DNA from: UBA1801 sp035353395
GTDB taxonomy: Bacteria > Acidobacteriota > Holophagae > Holophagales > Holophagaceae
Assembly: GCA_035353395.1 (NCBI GenBank)
Contig: DAOPZL010000053.1
Span: forward strand, 1 to 19,565
Length of the DNA stretch: 19,565 bases
Reading direction: 5' to 3'
The translations under genes and the position numbers were made by a program. This document shows, in pieces, positions 14,785-19,565 of the stretch (position 1 is its first letter; each line of letters starts with the position of its first letter). Below the pieces are notes generated by a model. That model made no database searches and was not told the DNA's origin. It worked only from the letters and a program-made list of their open reading frames with translations.

Positions 14785-15217
14785 GGTCCTCTCCTGGAAA
14801 ATACAGGGCGCGATGGATAGGAAAAGCCGTGCCAACCGAGGAAGGCCATGAGTGCTGCATCGGGTTCCAAGGGCGCCGTCCAGGCATCCAGTGCCGATTT
14901 CCTCGTGTGGGGCGGGATGAGCCTCCCCTGGGGAGGCGAGAGACAGGAAAGGCGATGGATGTTTACGCGCACGAAAGGGGAGCGGATGCGCGGTCGAGGG
15001 CCGGTCCCGGCGCCCGAGGGTGGGTCACCGGGATGACACAAGCATCGGCTTCCACCCCCTGGAAGGACCAGGTACAGATCGATATTTCCCCGGAGGTACA
15101 GATCGGGCGTCCCCGGGCCGATTTGGGCCGATGCTGGCCCGACGGAGGGCGCATGGTGCAAAGATGGTCCCCAGGGAACCACCGGATTCGCGTCCCGCGC
15201 ACTTGGAGGATGACCCC
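14785..15217. other. Intergenic region between divergent operons
   Basis: This 433-base stretch separates the minus-strand envelope operon from the plus-strand alarmone-synthetase operon and should hold both promoters. Open frames here are Arg/Gly/Pro-rich and unconvincing. It contains a direct repeat of AGGTACAGATCG at a 24-base period (15070 and 15094) and a short GGGCCGAT direct repeat (15115 and 15125). Confidence 0.55.
15070..15117. repeat. Tandem 24-bp repeat, possible regulatory site
   Basis: AGGTACAGATCG occurs at 15070-15081 and again at 15094-15105, and each copy is followed by a CCCCGG element. The repeats lie about 100-150 bases before the start of the 137-aa gene. A period of 24 bases is a little over two helical turns, which would suit a dimeric activator. 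No known motif is recognised. Confidence 0.4.
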
Positions 15218-15786
15218 ATGGACGAGGATGTCGCCAGGTACTGGCAGAAGTTCGAAGAGGAGACCGGAGAGCGGGTGGAGGTGAAGGGCGTCGCCGAGGT
15301 CTACGAAGGAACCGACGGGCCGGGAGCATGGTGCCTGGTGGTCCTGACGGACAGGCACGTGTGGTTCAGGCAGATGCCCAGCAGCAACTGGATCGCCTCC
15401 CTGTTCCAGGGCCGTTCTCCCGTGGCCGCTTCCCGCCGCCCGGACCGGGACCTGAAGATTCCCCGCGGCAGCATCCTGTCCCTGGGCGATCCGGGATCGC
15501 GGAAATGGTTCTCCAGCCCTGCCTTCCCCGTGCTGACCCTCGCCTGGCGCGAAGGAGAGGCGGTCCGGAACTGCCGCTTCTCCCTGGATCCCTCCACGGA
15601 CCTGCNNNNNNNNNNNNNNNNNNNNNNNNNNNNNNNNNNNNNNNNNNNNNNNNNNNNNNNNNNNNNNNNNNNNNNNNNNNNNNNNNNNNNNNNNNNNNNN
15701 NNNNNGAAGGAGAGGCGGTCCGGAACTGCCGCTTCTCCCTGGATCCCTCCACGGACCTGCTGGCCAGCCTGCGGAAGCTCTTCTGA
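15218..15786 (+). CDS. Unknown protein, possibly PH-like, interrupted by a scaffold gap
   Basis: After removal of the 100 N and one of the two identical 55-base flanks the frame is continuous and encodes 137 residues. GGAGG eight bases before the ATG supports the start. The sequence begins with an acidic helical stretch (DEDVARYWQKFEEETGERVEV). It then alternates short strands: WCLVVLTDRHVWFRQM, LKIPRGSILSLG, VLTLAWREGEAVRNCRFSL, ending in a helix STDLLASLRKLF. That order (strands then a C-terminal helix) resembles PH-like domains such as bacterial PH or YokE-like folds. This is inferred from pattern only. It ends 12 bases before the alarmone synthetase gene and is probably co-transcribed with it. 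Confidence 0.7.
15551..15760. other. Scaffold gap (N at 15606-15705) between identical 55-base copies
   Basis: Bases 15551-15605 and 15706-15760 are identical over 55 positions and abut the N run. Collapsing the gap and one copy gives a frame-consistent 414-base gene ending at TGA 15784-15786, so no real frameshift or duplication is implied. Confidence 0.93.
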
Positions 15787-15798
15787 CGGGGGCCGAAG

Positions 15799-16482
15799 AT
15801 GAAGATCGAGAAACCCAGGATCTCCTACCTGTTCGAGGGCGTGAAAGGCGGATTCCTGACGGACGACATGGTCGATGCCCTCAACGCCCTCATCGAGACG
15901 GAAAACCTCTACACCTCCGCGATCCGCGAGATCACGACGAAGCTCGAGAACCTGAACGACGAGTTCCTCCACACGAAGGACCGCAATCCGATCCACCAGA
16001 TCAACGCCAGGGTCAAGACCCCGAAGAGCATCATGGACAAGCTGCTGCGGCGCGGGTTCGAACTCAGCGTCGCCTCGGCGAGGAACAACCTCACCGACAT
16101 CGCCGGCGTGCGCGTCATCTGCTCCTACATCGACGACATCTACCTGATCGCGGGCCTGCTCTCCTCCCAGGCGGACATCGACGTCATCCGCACCTCCGAC
16201 TACATCAGGCACCCCAAGCCCAACGGCTACCGCAGCCTGCACCTGATCGTGACGGTCCCGGTCTTCCTGTCCGAGAAGACCGAGATCGTCAAGGTGGAGA
16301 TCCAGATCCGGACGATCGCGATGGATTTCTGGGCCTCGCTGGAGCACGAGCTGTCCTACAAGCTGGCGGACGGGAACAAGGACGAGGTCATCCGGGAACT
16401 CAAGGACTGCGCCGACGTCATCGCCGATACCGACCAGCGGATGCAGAACCTGCACAACCTCATGAAGGCCTCGAAACGCTAG
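15799..16482 (+). CDS. Small alarmone synthetase (RelA/SpoT synthetase domain, RelQ-like)
   Basis: The 227-aa protein consists of a single RelA/SpoT synthetase domain, without the hydrolase, TGS or ACT domains of long RSH enzymes. It should transfer pyrophosphate from ATP to GDP or GTP, making (p)ppGpp in the cytoplasm. Key motifs are INARVKTPKSIMDKL (68-82, ATP binding, Arg71 and Lys73), NLTDIAGVRVICSY (97-110, Mg-binding Asp100), RHPKPNGYRSLHL (137-149, G-loop with Tyr144) and VEIQIRTIAMDFWASLEHE (166-184, Glu167 and Gln169). The length and C-terminal helix match the tetrameric RelQ/YjbM group. It follows the 137-aa unknown protein by 12 bases. It lacks a hydrolase domain, so a separate SpoT-like or SAH enzyme must exist elsewhere in the genome. 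Confidence 0.92.
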   Translation: MKIEKPRISYLFEGVKGGFLTDDMVDALNALIETENLYTSAIREITTKLENLNDEFLHTKDRNPIHQINARVKTPKSIMDKLLRRGFELSVASARNNLTDIAGVRVICSYIDDIYLIAGLLSSQADIDVIRTSDYIRHPKPNGYRSLHLIVTVPVFLSEKTEIVKVEIQIRTIAMDFWASLEHELSYKLADGNKDEVIRELKDCADVIADTDQRMQNLHNLMKASKR

Positions 16483-16494
16483 GTCGTCCAGACC

Positions 16495-16989
16495 TCAGCG
16501 GACCAGCCGCTCGTAGCCGAAGAACTCCAGGCCGTACAGGGTGATGAGGCCCGTGCGGCGATAGCCCAGGCGCTCGTAGAGACGGTTCGCGGCCGGGTTG
16601 GCGACGGCCGCGAGGAGACGGATGGATCCGAGCCCCTCCGTCCGCGCGCGGTCGGCCAGGTGGCGCATGACGCGCTCGCCGAGGCCCTCCCCTTGCCGGT
16701 CGGGGTCGACACAGAGGCGCGCGGGGAAGCACCCCCGCGCGGGGGTCCAGGATAGCCCTTCCGTCTCCGGCTCCTCGGATTCGAGCAGGGAGACGCACGC
16801 GAGGATCGCGCCGCCTTCCTCCAGGACGAGGAGCCGTCCCTGCGCGAGATCTTCCTGGAGCGTCTGCAGGTCCGGATAGTCGTCGTCCCAGGCGGAACTG
16901 CCGTTCTCCCTTCCGCGGACCGCGGCGGCCCGGTACATCGAGAAGATCCCGTCGGCCTCCTCCGGCCTCCCAAGCCTGAACTGTTCCAT
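16495..16989 (-). CDS. GNAT-family N-acetyltransferase
   Basis: The 164-aa protein has the GNAT fold. An N-terminal strand-helix (MEQFRLGRPEEADGIFSMYR) is followed by an acetyl-CoA pyrophosphate loop RQGEGLGERVMRHL (98-111), matching Q/RxxGxG/A after the strand RLCVDP. The C-terminal signature is NPAANRLYERLGYRRTG (131-147). The acceptor is unknown; small amines, amino acids or protein N termini are typical. The ATG at 16989 is chosen for GGGAG seven bases upstream. The open frame continues upstream but is composition-biased noise. It converges on the alarmone synthetase with a 12-base gap and diverges from the UbiA-type gene. Confidence 0.88.
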   Translation of the reverse strand: MEQFRLGRPEEADGIFSMYRAAAVRGRENGSSAWDDDYPDLQTLQEDLAQGRLLVLEEGGAILACVSLLESEEPETEGLSWTPARGCFPARLCVDPDRQGEGLGERVMRHLADRARTEGLGSIRLLAAVANPAANRLYERLGYRRTGLITLYGLEFFGYERLVR

Positions 16990-17149
16990 GCGGTCTCTCC
17001 CGGAGACAGGATGACATCCCGGGAGCCTGTCGGGTGGATCGAGCCTGCGGCGAGGCGGCCTCTGCGGCCTCACCACCGCTGGACAGGGCGGCTCCGTTCG
17101 GTTCTCCTCTATTCGAAGGGCCCGCGCCCTCTGGAAAGGCACCTTCCTC

Positions 17150-18046
17150 ATGATGCTCCAGATCCTCGAGACCCGCCCCCAGTTCCTGATCCTCTCGGTC
17201 CTGCTCGTGCTGCACGCGGCCGCGCTCGCCGCGGCCAGGGGCCATGTGGTCGACTGGTTCCTCGTCGTCCTCGCGATGGCCGGGCTGGTGCTGCTGCATG
17301 CCTCCGTGAACGTCCTCAACGACTGGCACGACTACGCCAGGACCGGCATCGACCTCAAGGTGCGCCGCACGCCGTTCTCGGGCGGCAGCGGCCTCCTCCC
17401 GGCGGGCAGGATCTCCGCCGGGGGCGCCCTGCGGCTCGGCCTCGGCACGCTCGCGGCCGGGTGTCTCGTCGGGCTCTACCTGGCGTGGGTGGCGGGTCCG
17501 CCGCTGCTCGTCATCGGCCTCGTGGGGGCGCTCTCGGTGGTGTCCTACACGCCCTGGCTCACGCGGATCGGCTTCGGCGAGGTGTTCGCCGGACTCAGCC
17601 TCGGCGTGCTGCCCGTGGTCGGCACCTACTTCCTGCTGACGGGCCGGCTGGACACGGCCGCCTGGGTGTCGGGAATCCCCGCGGGCTGCCTGACCTACAA
17701 CCTGCTGCTGCTCAACGAGTTCCCCGACACGGAGGCCGACATCGCCGGCGCCCGCCGCCACATGGTGGTGCTGCTTGGGAAGCGAAAGGCCGCCAGGCTC
17801 TACACGGTCGTCGAACTCGCCGCCTACGTGTCCCTCCTGGCCGGAGTGGGATTCGGCGCGCTCGATCCATGGGCCCTGCTGGGCCTGGGAGGCGCGCTCT
17901 TCGCCTGCAAGGCGATCGCCGTCGCGCTCAGGGAATACGACAGCTTCGAGGGGATCATCCCCGGCATGGGCGTGAACGTGGCTTCCGTGCTCGGCACGAA
18001 CGCACTCATGGCGGCCGGCTACGGGATCGCCGCCCTCGCCCGGTAG
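17150..18046 (+). CDS. UbiA/MenA-superfamily prenyltransferase
   Basis: The 298-aa protein is an all-helical membrane enzyme of the UbiA superfamily, which attaches polyprenyl chains to aromatic acceptors for quinones and related lipids. The first Asp-rich motif is NDWHDYARTGID (57-68). The following RRTPFSGGSGLLPAGRIS (72-89) resembles the MenA type. The second motif is NEFPDTEAD (189-197; Asp193 and Asp197) rather than the common NNIRDxxxD. This makes a 1,4-dihydroxy-2-naphthoate prenyltransferase likely but not certain; a related quinone or lipid enzyme is possible. About eight to nine hydrophobic helices are visible. Two adjacent ATG codons (17150 and 17153) could serve as start, with GGAAAGG upstream. 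No other quinone gene is nearby. Confidence 0.88.
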   Translation: MMLQILETRPQFLILSVLLVLHAAALAAARGHVVDWFLVVLAMAGLVLLHASVNVLNDWHDYARTGIDLKVRRTPFSGGSGLLPAGRISAGGALRLGLGTLAAGCLVGLYLAWVAGPPLLVIGLVGALSVVSYTPWLTRIGFGEVFAGLSLGVLPVVGTYFLLTGRLDTAAWVSGIPAGCLTYNLLLLNEFPDTEADIAGARRHMVVLLGKRKAARLYTVVELAAYVSLLAGVGFGALDPWALLGLGGALFACKAIAVALREYDSFEGIIPGMGVNVASVLGTNALMAAGYGIAALAR

Positions 18047-18426
18047 GCTCCGGGGGGCACCCTGGCGGTCCACGGCCCCGCGCCGACCCGGCAGTCCGGG
18101 TTCCGCGGGCGCCTGGCCGTTTCCGCGCTTCCCCGCACGGCGGCTCCGGCCGGCGCCCTCAACCTAGGGTGGCGTTTCGCGGGAGGAATGCCTATGTTGA
18201 TAGCGGANNNNNNNNNNNNNNNNNNNNNNNNNNNNNNNNNNNNNNNNNNNNNNNNNNNNNNNNNNNNNNNNNNNNNNNNNNNNNNNNNNNNNNNNNNNNN
18301 NNNNNNNGCGCCCTCAACCTAGGGTGGCGTTTCGCGGGAGGAATGCCTATGTTGATAGCGGAACTACCCACGCACGACAACCAGGGATGAGCTTCCACCA
18401 TTCCTGGTGGAACCGGAGGTCCAGCC
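18047..18426. other. Intergenic region with a scaffold gap
   Basis: No gene is seen between the prenyltransferase and the universal stress protein. The N run at 18208-18307 is flanked by identical 55-base copies (18153-18207 and 18308-18362), so the true spacing is probably about 225 bases. A short frame of 13-15 codons (starting at 18349 or 18355) has a Shine-Dalgarno-like GGGAGGA before it but is too short to support alone. Confidence 0.7.
18393..18412 (+). promoter_or_regulatory. Hairpin directly before the universal stress protein ribosome site
   Basis: TTCCACC (18393-18399) and GGTGGAA (18406-18412) form a perfect 7-bp stem with a six-base loop. It ends two bases before GGAGGT (18415-18420), the ribosome site of the next gene. 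It could mark a transcript stabiliser or a translational control element. No U-run follows, so it is not an intrinsic terminator. Confidence 0.45.
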
Positions 18427-18861
18427 ATGATCAATCGCGTCCTTGTCGGCATCGATTTCTCGGAAGCCTCCAGGATGGCCCTGGAGCGCGCCGCCGCCTG
18501 GGCCCAGAAGCTCGAGGTGCCGCTCCTGGCGATGCACGTGCTCCAGCCGCCGGCGCCCATGCTGCCGGAGGCGCAGATCGCCCTGCCGGATCCGGCCTGG
18601 CTGCGGTCCATGGAAACCCACGCCACGGAGCAGCTCGAGAAGTTCATCCAGGACTTTCCCAAGGCCACCTGCATCGTCAAGTGGGGCAGCCCCGCGGAGG
18701 AGCTGGTCGGGGAGGCGGCTCCCGACTGCCTGCTGGTCGTCGCGCAGGTGGGCCATTCCGGCATCGAGCGGCTGCTGTTCGGATCCACCGCCGCGAGGGT
18801 GGTGAAGCACGCCCCCTGCGACGTCCTGGTCGTGCGGGGACCGCAGAAGAAGAAACGCTGA
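18427..18861 (+). CDS. Universal stress protein (UspA family)
   Basis: The 144-aa single-domain protein has the Usp alpha/beta fold. It starts INRVLVGIDFSEAS (2-15, Asp10 in the nucleotide pocket). The C-terminal nucleotide loop reads AQVGHSGIERLLFGSTAARVV (106-126). The ATP-binding group normally shows Gx2Gx9GS/T; here the second Gly (109) and the GS pair (119-120) are kept, but the first Gly is Ala106. ATP binding is likely but not assured. The C terminus HAPCDVLVVRG is typical, followed by a basic tail PQKKKR. GGAGGT six bases before the ATG is a near-perfect ribosome site, preceded by a hairpin. It lies 74 bases upstream of the HAD gene on the same strand. Confidence 0.92.
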   Translation: MINRVLVGIDFSEASRMALERAAAWAQKLEVPLLAMHVLQPPAPMLPEAQIALPDPAWLRSMETHATEQLEKFIQDFPKATCIVKWGSPAEELVGEAAPDCLLVVAQVGHSGIERLLFGSTAARVVKHAPCDVLVVRGPQKKKR

Positions 18862-18935
18862 ACCGGGTCCGGCCGACAGGGAGGTGCCCTTCCGGGGAGT
18901 GCCGTGGGAGGATCACTTCCGGGAGGCGGCTCGGC

Positions 18936-19565
18936 ATGGCTGGACGAAAGGGCGCAGGACCGGACGTTGGATTCGTGATCTTCGACATGGACGGCGTCCT
19001 GGTCCGGCTGGACCGGGACAGGCGGAACCGCTGCCTTTCAAGCTTCACGGGCAGGACCCCGGAACATTTCGACGCGACGATCTGGCACTCGGACTTCGAG
19101 CTGCGGGCCGAAGCGGGGGAGTTCCCGACCGCCCTGGACTACCTCGCCGAGTTCAACCGCAGGAGTGGCTGCACCCTGGGTCGGGAGCAGTGGGTCGAGG
19201 CGAGGAGACAGGCCATGACCCTCGTTCCGGAAACCCTCGAGATCGTGCGGAGCCTGCGCCTCATGGTGGATGTCGCCGTCCTCACCAACAACGGGGCCCT
19301 GCTCCGGGACAGCCTGCCCGAACTGGCGCCGGAGATCTTCATGGCGTTCGAAGGCGCGGTCCACGCTTCCTGCGAGTTCATGGCCCGCAAGCCCGACCGG
19401 CGGGTGTTCGAGCGGATCCTGGCACGCTACGCCGCATCAGCCGACCGGGCGCTCCTGGTGGATGACGACCGCTCGAATCTCCAGGGCGCCAAGGAAGCGG
19501 GGATGGGCGCCGTTCTCTTCGAGGATCCAGCCGGTCTCCGGACGCGCCTGTCGGAACTCGGGCTG
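18936..19565 (+). CDS. HAD-superfamily hydrolase (HAD-IA, phosphoglycolate phosphatase-like), cut at window end
   Basis: The reading frame runs without a stop from the ATG at 18936 to the last base, giving 210 residues, so the 3' end is outside the window. HAD motifs are complete: motif I FDMDGVLV (16-23; nucleophile Asp17, acid/base Asp19), motif II LTNNG (116-120, Thr117), motif III Lys152 in RKPDRRVFERIL, and motif IV LLVDDDRSNLQGAKEAGM (173-190, Asp176/Asp177). A helical cap (about 30-100) sits between motifs I and II, as in subclass IA. The substrate is unknown; small phosphate esters such as phosphoglycolate or sugar phosphates are usual. GGGAGG about nine bases upstream supports the start. 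Confidence 0.88.
   Translation, partial: MAGRKGAGPDVGFVIFDMDGVLVRLDRDRRNRCLSSFTGRTPEHFDATIWHSDFELRAEAGEFPTALDYLAEFNRRSGCTLGREQWVEARRQAMTLVPETLEIVRSLRLMVDVAVLTNNGALLRDSLPELAPEIFMAFEGAVHASCEFMARKPDRRVFERILARYAASADRALLVDDDRSNLQGAKEAGMGAVLFEDPAGLRTRLSELGL

Noticed and set aside
14829..15284. 151-codon plus-strand frame in the region before the 137-aa gene
   Set aside because: Composition is Arg/Gly/Pro-rich, there is no ribosome site, and it overlaps the start of a better-supported gene in another frame.
16481..16495. Hairpin AGGTC-GTCCA-GACCT between the convergent alarmone synthetase and GNAT genes as a bidirectional terminator
   Set aside because: Only five base pairs and no T run on either side; it may be chance.
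16460..18073. A 537-codon minus-strand frame covering the prenyltransferase region
   Set aside because: Low-complexity charged composition, and it is opposite a gene with clear UbiA motifs; its last part is the wrong frame of the GNAT gene.
18349..18390. A 13-15-residue leader peptide before the universal stress protein gene
   Set aside because: It has a ribosome-site-like GGGAGGA but is too short and has no attenuator-like context; part of it also lies in the duplicated gap flank.

Overview
The window is about 67-70% GC by eye, with tightly packed genes on both strands. It is a draft scaffold containing four runs of 100 N. The gene set is chromosomal housekeeping plus accessory metabolism. 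There are no phage, plasmid, IS, CRISPR, tRNA or rRNA genes. GC content, codon use and gene content fit a free-living Gram-negative soil or sediment bacterium. An acidobacterium of the Holophaga/Geothrix type would fit, but this is an impression and not a demonstrated assignment.

Layout. (1) 60-4002, minus strand: two adjacent units, EamA-type permease > Ldh_2-type 2-hydroxyacid dehydrogenase, then FCD-type GntR regulator > TauE/SafE permease > peptide-deformylase-like protein. The genes are overlapping or nearly abutting. A 34-bp almost perfect palindrome fills the gap before the regulator. Its TGTATACA core recurs upstream of the EamA gene, which suggests one regulon for uptake, export and oxidation of an organic acid. 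(2) 4003-4629: a long gene-free stretch with an AT-rich island and a large inverted repeat made of 9-bp units. (3) 4630-5690, minus: a YhcH/TabA-like protein and a secreted unknown protein. (4) 5842-8413, plus: CoA-binding protein, then a translationally coupled NfeD-type membrane protease and slipin pair. (5) 8400-10849: M20 metallopeptidase (minus) diverging from a FUSC-type permease (plus). (6) 10818-12479: exported unknown (minus) diverging from a patatin-like phospholipase (plus). (7) 12481-14784, minus: an envelope-type operon of a 50-aa membrane peptide, an exported unknown protein and a PEGA-SUMF1 protein. (8) 15218-16482, plus: an unknown 137-aa protein coupled to a small alarmone synthetase. 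(9) 16495-19565: GNAT acetyltransferase (minus), UbiA-type prenyltransferase, universal stress protein and a HAD hydrolase cut by the window end (plus).

Assembly note that changes the annotation: three of the four N runs (10594-10693, 15606-15705, 18208-18307) are flanked on both sides by the same 55 bases. This is the signature of contigs that overlap by one 55-mer and were joined with a fixed 100-N spacer. Removing the spacer and one copy (155 bases) restores the reading frame of both genes that are hit. Those two genes are therefore intact, not frameshifted. The fourth gap (13150-13249) has no such overlap and really lacks sequence inside the PEGA-SUMF1 gene.

The best candidate for something new is the GntR/TauE/Ldh_2/EamA cluster with its palindromic, apparently leaderless autoregulatory promoter. 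I see no evidence of a wholly novel defence or mobile system.
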